Below are positions 1 through 12,416 of a stretch of DNA of 64,000 nucleotides, in pieces. Numbering within the stretch: position 1 is the first letter of the stretch; each line of letters opens with the position of its first letter. The stretch is taken from assembly GCA_027943335.1 (NCBI GenBank), contig BSBK01004089.1:1058501-1122500 (forward strand). The letters run 5' to 3'. The notes under the pieces were generated by a model that worked only from the letters and a program-made list of their open reading frames with translations, was not told the origin of the DNA and made no database searches. The DNA is from Chamaecyparis obtusa. Taxonomy: Eukaryota; Streptophyta; Pinopsida; Cupressales; Cupressaceae. The position numbers and the translations under genes were made by a program.

Positions 1-480
1 AGAAACATAAGAGCTAAAGACCAGATTTTATATGAGCAAAAGCAAAGTGCAGTGGATGCTTATCCATAGTACTTAGGAATTTTGAGAATGACATTGCTAC
101 TGTTGTCATATCAATCCATTTCTGTGGATAAACATCATCTTTCTCATGTTGGATAAACTGCAGCAAAAATTTAGTCGTCCATTTTCCCTTGTTCTAATCT
201 ATTTAGAGGAAGCAATTTAGGCAGTGGTGGTGCTTCCTCTGTAGGGAAGTAGCAATTTAGCAACCCTTCATCAAATGTGTCCTTCTTAATCTACTCTTAT
301 ACACTGTCTACTTTGACCTTTGTTGTTTCATGGTAGAGCTGTATTTTAGCACATGCTTCAATCCAAAGGGCATTTCAATGTGTTTAGACCATATCTGAGT
401 GGGTGATGACAGCGGCATTGACATTAGTAAAGAAATCAAGAGTGTGTTTTTTTCATAGAAAGTAGTATATATTATTAATA
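1..480. repeat. Diverged duplicated segment, copy 1
   Basis: This segment aligns by eye with 5220-6140. Shared stretches cover the first 170 bases (GAGCAAAAG.AAAGTGCAGT, TATCAATCCATTTCT) and the block around 230-420 (CAACCCTTCATCAAA, TTTCATGGTA.AGCTGTATTT). Copy 2 holds about 480 extra bases between these blocks. No coding potential is visible. The copy may begin before the window, so its true left end is unknown. Confidence 0.7.
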
Positions 481-2010
481 AAAAATAAATTTATGAAATG
501 AAAGTCTTTTTTAATGAATATATTTTTGGACAAAAGTGATCTATAAGACTAAAAATTTAAATTATATATAAACCGACATAAATTCTTGCTTGAATATTAT
601 GGGCATTTGAAGATGGTTTGAGCATATTTTGATGAATGTATTCTTGCTTCAATATTATGGGCATTTGAAGATGCTTTGAGCATATTTTGATGAATGTTTT
701 GGATGACAAAACTAGTGACATTAGTATACAAAAATCAAAATGTTTATTTCTTTATAGAAAGTTGTTTATATAACTAAAAAATAAAATCAAAAGTTTTTTA
801 ATAATGTTTATAAATTTTGTAACTCAATTTGAATTGCATATTTAGACCAGAATGTTTTCGGGATGACTCTAATAACCAAGGAATAGCAAGTATTTTTCAT
901 TCTTTATCTTTTATTTCAATGGGAACTTGATAAGTAGATTCACTTACATGTTTTGATTTTACTATCAATTTGGGAGTTAATTTGTCTATTGCTTGATGTA
1001 GAACAATTCGTGATTTTTTTTCTATTTTTTCTTGAATCTCTAGAGAGAGTTGAACTATCTAGAAACAAAAAAATTTAATCAACAAACTATACTCAACTTT
1101 AACAAGGATTATGTAGTCTAACTGAAGTAGTAATGACAATAACATTGTCAATAGTTAAAAAGCAAAACTAGAAAGTAGTATATATCAATAAAAAATGAAA
1201 TTATGAAATGAAAAGATTTATAATGATGTTTACGAGATGAAGTAATCTACAAGGCAGGAGATTTGAACTATATGAAAACCAATAAAAATTCTCTTATTGT
1301 AATCTAGCATATGCTTTAATTCAATCTCATGAACATTTGAAGATGTCTTGAGCATATCTTAATAAAGATAGTGATAAAAATAGTACTAACATTAGTACAA
1401 AGAGCTCTACAAACTCCTCAATGAGGATTGGGTGATGTAGATGCTCAACAAGCCATCCAAGTAGCGGAAAGCCTAGGGACTTGGCCCCCTTTTCTTTCCT
1501 ATTTTGATGTTGTTAGTGGCCCTGTGGACTTGTTTTAATTTTCTTTTTAAATACTAGAACTGTTATCTCTTAAACTAGTAGTTTATTTATTTTTTGGTAT
1601 GGCCCTAGGTGGCCTTGTTTAAAGACTTTAATTACTACACATTGAGCAGTAGAGTAGATGTTTTTAGTGTTAGTAGTTGTGACTAGAGATGCTAGTCACT
1701 TTTTGTTGTTTTGAAGGTCGTTCACTTGTTTTTGATATACTATTAGTGCATTATTAGTATGTTGTAAATGTTAATATGTTGATTGACACCCTTTGGACAA
1801 TCGTATTCAAGGAACAATACCAGGTAGTTTTGCTACTTCAAATATAAAAAACATTAGTATGTTAAGGATGTTTGTTACATTTTTGAAAGAAGTCTATACC
1901 AACATGAAAAAGTGAAATGAAAGTTTTAGATAACATTTATGAAATCAGTTAATCTTTAATACTTGAAAACTGAACAATATAAAAACCAACCAAAATTCCA
2001 ATCAACAAAT
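455..2010. repeat. Several degenerate copies of a short AT-rich module
   Basis: The phrase AAAGTAGTATATAT, followed by an A-rich run, a TATGAAATGAAA-like phrase and an AATGATGTTTA-like phrase, recurs in diverged form near 455-560, 740-830, 1165-1260 and 1890-1960. A CATTTGAAGATG..TTGAGCATAT phrase follows at 603 and 1325. This suggests an old non-coding repeat family. Boundaries are approximate. Confidence 0.45.
582..697. repeat. 58-bp tandem duplication
   Basis: Two adjacent 58-bp units (582-639 and 640-697) begin ATTCTTGCTT and end GATGAATGT. They differ at about two positions, so the duplication is much younger than the decayed sequence around it. Confidence 0.85.
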
Positions 2011-5000
2011 AACAAAAAGCTTTAATAGAGATTTGAAAAATGTGAACTATCTAAAAGTTATTGCAATTAGATAGGGTTATTTTCCAACCTTCCTATTGAA
2101 TGACTAAATTAATTATAGCACATGCTTGGGAAAACTCATAAAAATTTATCTCAATGTACTTTCAAAATACGGATCCCCTATACTCGTCACTAGAGTTCAC
2201 ATTAACTACTAATCAAACTATATATGAGGTTTATTTTCATACATGTTCCAGTGAATATTACATGATTTTAATGTATGATTATTCAGAAATGATTATGTAC
2301 TCCTATATAATTGTACCATATATTCTTACTATCTATGCATAGAATACATTTATAATTAAAAAAAATTTATGCATTATTTAGACTCATTCCACTAGGTTTT
2401 AAATGCTAAAATTCAAATATTGGCCCATTCTCTTCTTTACCATTATTACATATGGATTGACTAAATACAAATTGCTTTTAAACTCTTATAGATAGAAAGA
2501 AAAAATATATAGAAACTAGCATAAAACTTTGCATATGAGACTCATTAATTGGAAACTAATGTCCTTAAATAATTAATTACATTCTCTCTATTGTCTTATA
2601 TTGTCTAAATAAGTAGATTTTGTGGATCATCATTATAGATAATTGGTATATGAGATATGATAGTTGGAAAGATAAATAGTAATAAAATATTTAAATAACA
2701 TCAAAATTCTTAAGAAAATCCTTTACTATTAGAATGCCAGTCAAAAAATATTATTATGAAAAATCAAAATATTTCAACATGACACCAATAATGAAGGGAA
2801 ATATTGTCCTTTTTTTCTAGGCTTAAATTTTGTGAACAAAAGAACATTGACCATAATGACATTGGAAGAGATTCTTTGATTTGTAGAAATGCCATAAAAA
2901 CTAATAAATCTTCAATTAGAGATTAAGAAATATAATTGATTCTATCTAGCTTATTTGAGATAGAATAAGGATTATTGTCTACACATGAGTATAAAAATGA
3001 CAACCTAAACATCAGTGTAGATTCATTTACAAACCATCCACATAATTAAAGATAGGACATCATTATCATTGATTTTAAGTGTGCATAGAGTCATGCCATT
3101 AAAATTTATTGACTTTAAGAGTTTGGCTCGATATGCCAACATTCCCTACACATGCAATTTGCAACTGCTATGACTTTTTTGCATTAGTATAGTATCCATC
3201 TCAATGATCAAAGTGGACTTAGGAATATAGATTAATCTCTTTCATAAACAACTAATATTCATGTCAATCTTTTTATTTTGATGTCCTTTTCAAGTTGGAT
3301 TAATTTTTAGTATTAATCGATTCCACCTCTTGATCTTCCACAACTATGAGATGAAATTTAAAAATAGCTTATATGAAGATGTGTGGTGACATATCCAGGG
3401 CCAAAATCCTCTACATATATTTGCCCTCAACTTTCATTGATAAAACATGAACTATCCCCTAGGTGATAACTTTTTGAATCATTATATAGACACACGAACA
3501 ATACACAAATAAGGACATATACAAGGAAAACCAACAAGAATGGATGATATAATAATTCATTACACATCAAGCAATAAATATCAAATGACAAAAGAAAACT
3601 AACTATAAATAATAATTATACTAGTGAAAAACAAAAAGTAGAACTTAACTCAAATTATCACAACCACTTATTCCTTGCTACATACTCTTTCTATAAATTA
3701 AAATGTTTACAGGCTATAATACATTTTTCTTGTGAAAACTGAAATTGACACAATCATTATTCCATATAATTAAAATATGAAATAAACTAAAACTGAAAGC
3801 AATTGATTGGGTGATAAAATGTAGATGTTGTCTTCAATAATCAATGACATCATTACGATGCATTACTCAATATCGAATAAGTTTAAAAAAATGGAATGTA
3901 AACATGTGACAAGAAGCCCATTTTCAATAGATAAAGCTCATTAACTTTGTTAAAATATGTCAATCTAAAGTTTTCAATCATATCAATTAAAGTGTAGTTG
4001 TTCAATACAAACACTACATCTAATTCATTAATATCTAGCCTCTTAAGACTAGAATTCAATCATCTCTTGATATCTGATGTTATATTAAATATTTGGAAAG
4101 CTTGCATGTCAATCTTGACCAAATATATCAACCCTCCATGTTGAGGCTTGGTTGTAAAGCATTTTCAACACAAGAATTTCTTCCTAATTGACCCTCTTTT
4201 TTTTTTTGCATAGTTCTACCCCAAAAAATAATCAAACTATTAACAAGAATACATATTTTTTATTTAAACATTTTAGATTATAATAACTATATATGCACAT
4301 ATGAGGATTACAATGATAAATGTAGGAATACATTATAGATAATCTATGCAACGTTTGAAACTTGCAACATGTTTCTATTGATAATCACCATCAAACCACT
4401 CATGCCACTTCTTTGTCAACATTGATTAACCGACATCATATTTGACAACTTGCTCTTATACCAACCTCTAGTCTACTTCTCATAGCATACTCTTACGAAA
4501 TTATATATATATATAATCTAGAAAACTTGTTATGATTATCTAATACATATTCCCAGGTAAAATCTATTATAAAGTTTAAGACAATCCATCTTCCAATCCA
4601 CCACTTCATTTGTCTAATTGTTTGATGCCATCTTGTAATATGTTTGCTTCCTTCCTAAATGGATAACATCTTACTACATTTTCCCACATGTCAAAGGTGT
4701 GTATATGAACATCTTTTATATAAAGCTAAACTATACGCACAAGCTCCAAAATAAATTGCATCATTCACAAAATGTACACTTGATTGAAATTCATCTGTAT
4801 AAAGACTCTAGACTAATGCATGAGATCTAACATCAATAAATGAAATATATACATTTATATGCAAACAACATCTAAACCAATACAAATATAATCACATAAA
4901 TCTAATGAATAAAAATAGACATACAAATTTAAAAAATAAATATATACACAAAGAAATGACCTACACACTAACCATATTTCCTATCACAACAAGATTCATA

Positions 5001-5219
5001 CATCAATTATCTTCTCATTTTAAAAAAAAAAAATTTATATTCTTTTACTACCATAAATGTATTATTCCTAAAACTTTCTATCGTGCTATTGAGGATTCCT
5101 TCCTCAATCAGCTTTCCAGTTTTTCTTTTTAATTATTGCGAGAAAAAAAATTCTCTCTCTATTCTTTCCTCAATCAAATCAACCTCCATTGATTTTTTAA
5201 ATTTATTTGAACAGTCGAA
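2011..5219. other. AT-rich intergenic DNA, no gene recognised
   Basis: No ORF here resembles a known protein. Visible features are low-complexity tracts, including a T run near 4198-4207 and a TA microsatellite near 4503-4516. The short ORFs at 2154-2342 and 4905-5132 have AT-driven composition and no recognisable motif. Confidence 0.6.
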
Positions 5220-6140
5220 AGAAACATAAGAAGTAAACACAACATTTTACGCGAGCAAAAGTAAAGTGCAGTGTATGCTTATCCATTTTATTTAGAAAGT
5301 TCGAGAATGACATTGCCACTGTTGTGATATCAATCCATTTCTATGGATAAACATCATCCTGCTCATTGGGTATTCACTGCACCAAACATTTAGTCTCCGC
5401 CCATGACATAAAGAGGCGGATCTTAAATAAACAAAACTCAAGCCAAAGTGTACCGAATTTCCCAGCTGACAATTCTCTGTGAATTCTGAGAACTCTCTGT
5501 GTTAACGAACCTCCACCCTATAACAACACAGTCAATTAAGCACATAATAAAAATGCTACTGTAATTTCAAATCTTTTAACAGTGTTCAGACATATGGCCC
5601 AATCTATATATATATATACCCACCTTCATTTCTCCATAGAGGGTTGAAAATAAGCAGATGTAAAGCTGCTTAAACTGTTCCAATTTGAAGGGCTTGTTAA
5701 ATTGCTCCCTGCGTTACAGAGACAAGTCTGTGTTAGACAATGAAATATCAATGTGAGATTATGCATAAATCATCTACAATGACTGGAAAGGAGAAAGGGT
5801 CATACTTGTGAAACATGACAGACTTTGGGCTTGCTGCTAAACCCATTTGTCTTTCATTGGATTAAATGCAATTAACAACCCTGCAGTGCTTCCTCTGTAG
5901 AGAGGGAGCGATGTACCAACCCTTCATCAAACGTGTCTTTCATAATCTACTCTTATACAATGTCTAGTATGACCTTTGCTGTTTCATGGTACAGCTGTAT
6001 TTTAGCATATGCTTCAATGTGTTTAGAGAATATCCTAATAGAATAGAAGTAGTGATGACACCAGCATGGAGATTTGGGAAAAAATCAAGGGTTAATAAAT
6101 AAGGGTACGTTTTTTTTATGGCAAGTAGTCTATATTTAAA
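5220..6140. repeat. Diverged duplicated segment, copy 2
   Basis: This is the partner of 1-480. Homology runs from AGAAACATAAG at 5220 to about 5395, stops for roughly 480 bases, and resumes near 5885 (TGCTTCCTCTGTAGAG) to about 6070, with weaker similarity to 6140. The unmatched block is either an insertion here or a deletion in copy 1. It contains no recognisable gene and has a short TA microsatellite near 5606. Confidence 0.7.
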
Positions 6141-6742
6141 TATTTGTGAACAAAATCTCTTTATTTAAATGTATTTAAAAAATAATTTACAACAACAAAG
6201 ATGATTATATTTAGTTAGCTTGTAAATTTATCTAAATCTCTTACAAGATTTGTTATAGAGGAGCACATGAATAATTAAATACATTTTCAAAAGATTTTTT
6301 CTATTCAAGGTAGACAAAACAGAATAAATTTGTTTCAATAAAAAAATCTAAAGAATCTACTATAAATCCACCTTAGCTTAGAAAAATTAAGATTCAAAGA
6401 CTAGAAATTCTTCTTATTGAGGAACATCCTTAAGGGTTCTTTATGAGGTTTGGCTTTCTATTTTTTAGGAATAGGAGGTTTTATGAACATTTTCTTTTTC
6501 TAGAGGATTATTTGGAATCTTCTTTATAATATGACCTCCTACTTTTGAGTGTTGCATATTTAAGCAAGTGAAAAGGGTTGGGGGTAGCAATTTCCCCAAT
6601 ATCATAGAAATGTTCTGATTAAGTAAAAATAGGATTTGAAAGGTCCCGAAACCTTGCACATAGGCATTAAAAGATAGAACAATTAATAGACCATAATGCA
6701 ACTGTGGTGCCCCAAGAAACAAACAAAGGGCAAACAAGATAT
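6141..6742. other. AT-rich sequence 3' of a LINE ORF1 remnant
   Basis: A minus-strand ORF at 6465-6746 follows the LINE ORF1 frame almost directly, where ORF2 (endonuclease and reverse transcriptase) would begin in an intact plant LINE. Its translation shows no endonuclease or RT motif. Either ORF2 has been replaced or it has decayed beyond recognition. Confidence 0.4.
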
Positions 6743-7708
6743 TCATTTTTTCCCAGCCTTATGAGAACGTAAGTTCATATCAAAAAGAGTAGATGGCTTA
6801 GATTTCTTTCCTTTAACTGTAGTCCATCCATCCTCCATCAAACCTATAGCCTTCTGCAAAGAAGGACTAGAATATCCCACAAAGGGGCACATCACATCTA
6901 AAACCCCAGAAGGGGTAGGAAAAGAGCCTTGAACGTTCTCCCGAATCCTCCCCGGAGAGACAAGGGATAAAGAGCAATCAGCTCCAACATCTTGAAAGTC
7001 AGCAGAAGCAGAGACAACATCAAGAGCAACTGGGCCAGAGACAGCCTCATGGGTAGCAGGAACAACAACATGAGGAGACAACTCAACACCAGAATCATCA
7101 GGGGCAGCATCATGCTAAACCAAGGCCGAGACAGGATCAACAACATTATCTTGATCAAAAGGAGGAGAGCCAACATCCGAACCTTCAACAATAGAGGTTT
7201 TACAAACCATATAGTGATGGTCAGCAACTCCCGACCACCAAGTAGGTGATTTCTTTGGTTTAGCCTTGTCAGAGACACATCGCGTAGCAAGATGACCAGT
7301 CATGTGGCATTTCCAGAATCTGAAAGGAATTCCCTCATAGTCAAGAATCTGAGTCCAAGAGCCTGAAGAAGAAGCCAAAGTAATCTTCTCAGGAAGACCC
7401 TTGGAGACATCAACCTCCACAAGGATACAAGCATAAGGAGTTTTGAGAACATTAGAGGAGATAGGATCCACCATTTGGAAATCCCCAATAGCCTCCCCCA
7501 GAGCTTCAAAAACTGAATCAAGCCATAAATAGATCGGGAGATTCGAGAGTCGAACCCATAAGGGGATTTTATTAAAAGATTCAGTAAGAGGGTTGAACCC
7601 CATATACCAGGGTTTGGCCATCAGGGGGAAGTGATTCTCCCACATAAAATAGTTATTGCACAAAATAGAGTTCCTATCTTCAGCATTGTCAAACTTCACT
7701 ATAAAGAA
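6743..7708 (-). pseudogene. LINE ORF1 fragment (DUF4283 plus zinc knuckle)
   Basis: In plant L1-type LINEs, ORF1 encodes an RNA-binding protein that coats the element RNA. The minus-strand frame enters in the middle of the DUF4283-like domain (FFIVKFDNAEDRN), passes IPLWVRLSNLPIYLW, which is typical of that domain, and reaches a zinc-knuckle-like WKCHMTGHLATRC. The first cysteine of the expected CxxC pair is phenylalanine. One in-frame TAG at 7115-7117 interrupts the frame, which then runs on to the lysine-rich end DGWTTVKGKKSK and a stop at 6743. Upstream of FFIV there is an immediate stop and unrelated sequence, so the 5' part is missing. The DUF4283 call rests on motif recognition; a host gene with this domain is less likely. 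Confidence 0.7.
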
Positions 7709-9409
7709 ATGTTAGAAAATAAACTATAATATCTTAGAAATGTTACTGACACTTTTTAAATATATAAGTTCAATTTTTAGAAAATAAAATTTTCACTTTT
7801 TATTTTATGCACAAAGTATGCAAGACAAACCTATTGTATTTATAGGACAACTAGTTTCCTCAAATTTCAGAGTTTAAATTTTTAAGCTAATTGATCAACA
7901 AATTCATTGGAGTAGTAGCTTTAAAATGTTCCTAAAAAATTATGTAAATATGTAGATCTCTAGGAAAAATATGCTAGTATAATAAATGTGGAAATTTATA
8001 TATATGTTCACCCTATTACATTTAATTGAGCATGTAACAAGAATATAAGTAGATTATGAGGATTTACACATTTACTTTCAAACAACTAAATTAAACTGAT
8101 ATGTCAAAAAAAAATCAGATTAAATAATATAAATTTATTTGAATTTCACAATAAAGTAATTTTTTTAACAAATTTATGATTGAACAATTACTAATTTCAT
8201 TTTTAATTTATAATTCTGTTACATATGTGATTGATTAGAAATGCAACATATAATATGATTTCAAGTAATCCAAACCATTACTCAACTAATAAAATAATAA
8301 TCATTATATTACACATGATACCTTCTATATAAAAAAAAAATTAGACCTCACATTTGAGTCTTTGCTAAAAGGCTATGGCCTTTTAAAATTCAACATCCTA
8401 GCTTAAACATTATGAACTTTTTGTGAACACAAATCTTGATGGTCAATAAATTTCACAATAAATCATAATGGCACTAACAAGGAACACACTTATTCTAAAA
8501 AATTATTTAAAGAAAACTCACCAATGATAACCTCAACCTTGTTGATGTATGAGGTCCCAAAATTGATCAAAATCCTCATCTCTCACCCATGACCACTTCT
8601 TTAGCTACTTAATATGAACTTAGTACAATTCTCAGTGCAGCCCCTTAGTACAACTTACATGCATAATATGAACTTACAACCCTTTTCTAGAGTGCATTAC
8701 ATATAAATTAGTCTTATTTCTCTACATCTTATTAATTTTTTACATAGTATCGACTTGAAATAACACTTGGTAAATAAAATATTAGGAAGTAATAGAAAAA
8801 GAAAAGAACAATATCAATCAACTATATGGGTTTTTTGTTCAATAGTGTAGCAATAAGTATGAAATGCCTAGAACTTAGAAACAAAAGCACACATGTAAAG
8901 AGAAATTACCCAAAAATATAAGAAATATAAATAGATTCAGTAATAGGCTTGATTTGGAAAAAAATTTCAAGGTAAATGTGAGAATTTTAAAATTTATAAT
9001 TGTTTTATGGCAAGAAGACACAATGAAGACATAATGGAAAATTTATATTTTCCAAGGTAAAAGGTCAAATGATTTTTCTATTATACACAAACAAGACACT
9101 TTGAATACAAGCACAACCTAGCTAATCAAGTGGATTTGTCATTCCTTGTGGACTTGCAAGGCTAACATCCATCCCCACTCTATGAGAATGGTTACATCCA
9201 TCTCCACTCTATGAGAATGGTTACATCCATACCTTTAGTGCCATATTGCCAAACAACTAATATCTAGACAATGCATGGTCATCTATCGACATACACCTCT
9301 TACCTTAAAGGACTAACCTTGCATAAAGTAAACTCCATAACTTAGTATAAGGAAACATGATGTACACGCCACTTCTCCTCCACAAAAATGATGCATCCCT
9401 TAGAGTAAT
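7709..9409. other. AT-rich intergenic DNA, no gene recognised
   Basis: No ORF with recognisable similarity is present on either strand. The only structured item noticed is the 29-bp tandem repeat at 9165-9222. An unrecognised decayed element cannot be excluded. Confidence 0.5.
9165..9222. repeat. 29-bp tandem duplication
   Basis: Two near-identical 29-bp units begin ACATCCATC and contain CACTCTATGAGAATGGTT. A partial third unit (ACATCCAT) starts at 9223. Confidence 0.85.
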
Positions 9410-10246
9410 TGTAGACATGGAAAATTGGCAAAGGCTTAATTCAATCAGAAAGGTGCAACAAAATCATCAAAATAGCATAAATGGAACAAAGGCAATTCGA
9501 ATCAAAGGAAAATTCAATTAAATGATTAAATGATTAAATAAAGCTTGAAAAGGGGAAAAACACTAAGAAATTGATTAAATTCAATTAATGACATAGTTGT
9601 TGAAATGAAAAATCAAAATGAACCTCTTACCCTTCATGGCTAAATTTAATTGCTTTAATTAATTAATAAATCATAAATTCTCTCAACAAAGCAAAAAAAG
9701 AGACAAAATGGACACAAATCACTCACTTTTGTTGAAATGGTCCAGCCTTTTGAAACCATTTAAATGTTTGTCCCCCAATTTAGGGACAAAACAAAGCCAA
9801 TTGACCTTACCCAAGCATAACCATGGTTATCTCACTCTACCCCCTACCCTTGGGAAAATCTTATAAATAGAAGGCATTTTGAGGCATTATTCATCCACTC
9901 CATATCTTTGAATTGCAGCAAAGCTCTTGCAATTTGCCTCCACACCACTCACTTAGCATTTTCATTGATAATTAGCTTCAATTGTTGATCATTTTAGAGA
10001 TTTTCTTATCAAATAGAGCTAGAATTTGATAATTAGATCTATTTTGCATATCATTTTTAGTTCAATTCTCATAATTAGAGTGTCACTAGTGAGGATTTGC
10101 AGCTGAGAGCCTCACTTACTACTTCAATTTAGAGAACCATGAGATATTGATAGATTAATTGTGCATTTGTTAGATTATTTTGCTCTAATTCTTGTTGTTC
10201 TTAGTTAATCTTGTAATTTCATGAAGGTGTAAATCATTCACACACA
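9410..10246 (+). repeat. Putative 5' LTR of Tat element A
   Basis: The right end is firm: CACACA is followed after two bases by the primer-binding site. The left end is a guess at the first suitable TG (TGTAGACATGG). Without a 3' LTR neither the start nor a target duplication can be confirmed. A TATA box lies inside. The LTR of element C also starts TGTA and ends CACACA. Confidence 0.55.
9862..9869 (+). promoter_or_regulatory. TATA box of the element A LTR
   Basis: TATAAATA lies in a TTATAAATAGAAGG context about 385 bases before the LTR end. This suits the U3 promoter that would drive the genomic and gag-pol RNA, starting near 9895. Confidence 0.6.
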
Positions 10247-10248
10247 AA

Positions 10249-10265
10249 TGGCGCCCACCGTGGGG
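10249..10265 (+). other. Primer-binding site of element A
   Basis: TGGCGCCCACCGTGGGG starts two bases after the LTR end. This sequence is characteristic of the LTR/internal junction in plant Tat elements, where it pairs with a host tRNA 3' end (tRNA-Arg is reported for Ogre). Element C has a two-transition version at 46842. Confidence 0.8.
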
Positions 10266-10365
10266 CTCTAGGCCTCAAATTTATTATAATTTCCACGTTA
10301 TTTGCAAAATTTAGGCTAGAATTGCATGATTTTGCTCACTGTTTGCAGGTTACAGGAAAGAAATC

Positions 10366-11090
10366 ATGCCTAGAGGTAAAGAAATCACGCCTACAGCAAA
10401 GAGATGTCGCTCACAGTAATTAAAATGTCGCCTGGAGTCTGAATGCTCACGCTTCTTAGACTGCAGAATCACGCTTCTGGACAAAGAAATCACGCCTGCG
10501 GACATTAAATTCTCGCCTCACGCACAAGCAGCTGATGCCTTTGGCTATTTAGATGTCGCCTGGAAAGAATTAAAAGCCGCGGCCGAGGAATGAGTTTACG
10601 CCTGGTGTAAAGGGAGTTTACTGCATTTCGCATTTAATTTGTCACTTTGAGTCTTTTAAATGTTGCTTTCAGTTAATTAAATGTTGCTTCTCTGAGTTAA
10701 TTTGTCGCTTGAAATAAAGAGTTCACGCATTCATTTAATTTGATATCACACTTAATTACTTTAATCTCGCTTGAGCCCCTTTTGGTGACGCTCGCGGTTA
10801 AAGTAATTACGTCTTTGTTAAATTAGATCTCACTTTTAGCATGGAGAATGTCGCCTGGTTTAGTATTGATATTGTATCAGAGTAATTACTGTTGTCGCAT
10901 GTATTAAAGATTTCACGCGTTTGCAAAATTTGATATCGCACTTGTCTATTTTAATCTCGCTTGAGCCCCTTTTGGTGACGCTCGCGGTTAAAGTAGTCAC
11001 ATCTTTGTTAAATTTAATCTCGCCTGTAGTCTGGATGATGTCGCCTGACTGTATTTTCTTTATTTTGTCAAAATAAGGACTGTATGCTAA
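10366..11090 (+). repeat. Leader array of TGTCGCCTG-type words (element A)
   Basis: The untranslated leader is full of short related words: TGTCGCCTG, TGTCGCTTG, TGTCGCATG, ATCACGCCT and TCTCGCCTG. Exact matches to TGTCRYNYG on the plus strand start at 10426, 10554, 10703, 10849, 10893 and 11039. The spacers are AT-rich and mostly unrelated, so this is not a simple satellite. The array is the counterpart of 46977-47161 in element C and reappears inverted at 30400-30720. It ends just before a good splice acceptor at 11111-11116. Confidence 0.75.
10736..11022 (+). repeat. Direct repeat of about 97 bp, spaced 190 bp
   Basis: 10736-10832 and 10926-11022 share a long near-identical core including CTCGCTTGAGCCCCTTTTGG and GACGCTCGCGGTTAAAGTA, with lower identity at the edges. 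It is a segmental duplication inside the leader array. Confidence 0.85.
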
Positions 11091-11120
11091 CTTTACTGTC
11101 ATTTTTTTTGTCTCAGGAGC

Positions 11121-11327
11121 ATGGTCTGTCATAAGAAAGTGCAAAAACCAGAGAGAAGGCACAATTTAGAGGAGAAATTGATCTCTAAAAGGATAAGGAA
11201 AGAAAACCGGGTACATTCTACCTTTGTTCTCAACAATGATTTAGAGAAAGAAGTAGAATTACATGCTAAATGCATTGCTGTTGTAGATGCTTACAAACGA
11301 AAATGTCTCATTAAATTGGGAATTTAG
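11121..11327 (+). CDS. Small leader ORF of element A, function unknown
   Basis: This 68-residue ORF begins with ATG (MVCHKKVQKPERRHN) and is rich in lysine, arginine and glutamate. Its ATG lies four bases after TTTTTTTTGTCTCAG, which looks like a plant 3' splice site, so the ORF could begin a spliced leader exon. Extra ORFs upstream of gag are known from some Tat elements, but this protein has no recognised domain and no counterpart was seen in element C. It may be chance. Confidence 0.3.
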   Translation: MVCHKKVQKPERRHNLEEKLISKRIRKENRVHSTFVLNNDLEKEVELHAKCIAVVDAYKRKCLIKLGI

Positions 11328-12416
11328 TCCTTAAGTTTGTAAGAATTTTGCAAATATTTTGGTAAAAAGAATCAAAAGCATAATCAATCATATCATTTTA
11401 AGCTTTGATTTTGGTTTCCCCTCATTTTGTTTGGATTGTGCTGACTAACTTGTTGGTGGAGGGAACGTTTTGCTAAGGTAAGAAAAGGATTTGGAGAGAA
11501 AATGAAAAAATCTACTACTTAAAAATGCGCCTAGCCTTTGCTAGCATCGTTTGAGGTATTTTTCTCATCAAGCTTGCACTTCCCTTAAATTGTGGCATTT
11601 TCAAAGTTCAAAACATAGTTTAATCATAAAAGGAAAAAATAAACACTTCAATTCTAAGAACCCCTTTGTCACGGGGTTGAAAAAGAACCAAATTGATTGT
11701 GAGTGTTTGGGATAAGGGAAAAGCAATAGGGATATGCTCTTCACTCTTTGAGTGAATCAAATTCCCAAACTTGCTCTACCAAATCCACTTTTCATGCTTT
11801 CAAATGAACATGTTTAAAACTTAGTGGGCTCACCTCCCGAGATTGCCTTAGAAGGGCCGGTGAGAGGGACAGCCCAAAGTGGGATACACTTGCTTTTGCC
11901 GCGAGAATCCGACCCACTATAAAATGAAACGCAGGTATCCTTAATGGGGTACACGACAAAAGGATTTTAGCTCTTTCGAACTTCCTCTAGTAGTCCTAAC
12001 GGATTGCGCAAAATCATGCTTTTGTGCGTGTGGGAAGCCCCTTAACATACTTGGGGGATGAAAAGCTAAGATCTCTTTTGAACGGAAAACTTACTACATA
12101 ACGGTAAAATAGCAAAACTACCTATTAGAGCCATGTTTACAAACCAATTATGTGCTAGGTAGATTGTGTGGAAGCTATTCTTGTGTTAAACCTGTGAAAA
12201 CATTCAAAAATATACACATTAGAGCATTCTAGGGATATGGTACCCAATTGATGTGTGTGTTGAGATTGTTTTTATTTTCAAACAAGATATTCCAAAGTTA
12301 TTGATCAAAACACCATTAAAATTTTAAACCATTTAAAATTGATCAAAAAAACTTTTACCTTATTCCAAAAACAGCTTATCAAGAGAAGAAAGTCAACATA
12401 CCCTTAAAGTGTGTTC
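11328..12416 (+). other. Remaining untranslated leader of element A
   Basis: Non-coding leader between the small ORF and gag. No motif array is seen here. It includes GC-richer phrases around 11830-12060 (GGGCCGGTGAGAGGGAC and ACTTGGGGGATG) that could belong to packaging or dimerisation structures; that is a guess. Confidence 0.45.

Noticed and set aside
6992..7290. ORFs on both strands overlapping the LINE ORF1 remnant
   Set aside because: Arg/Asn- and Leu-rich translations are alternative frames of the ORF1 fragment.
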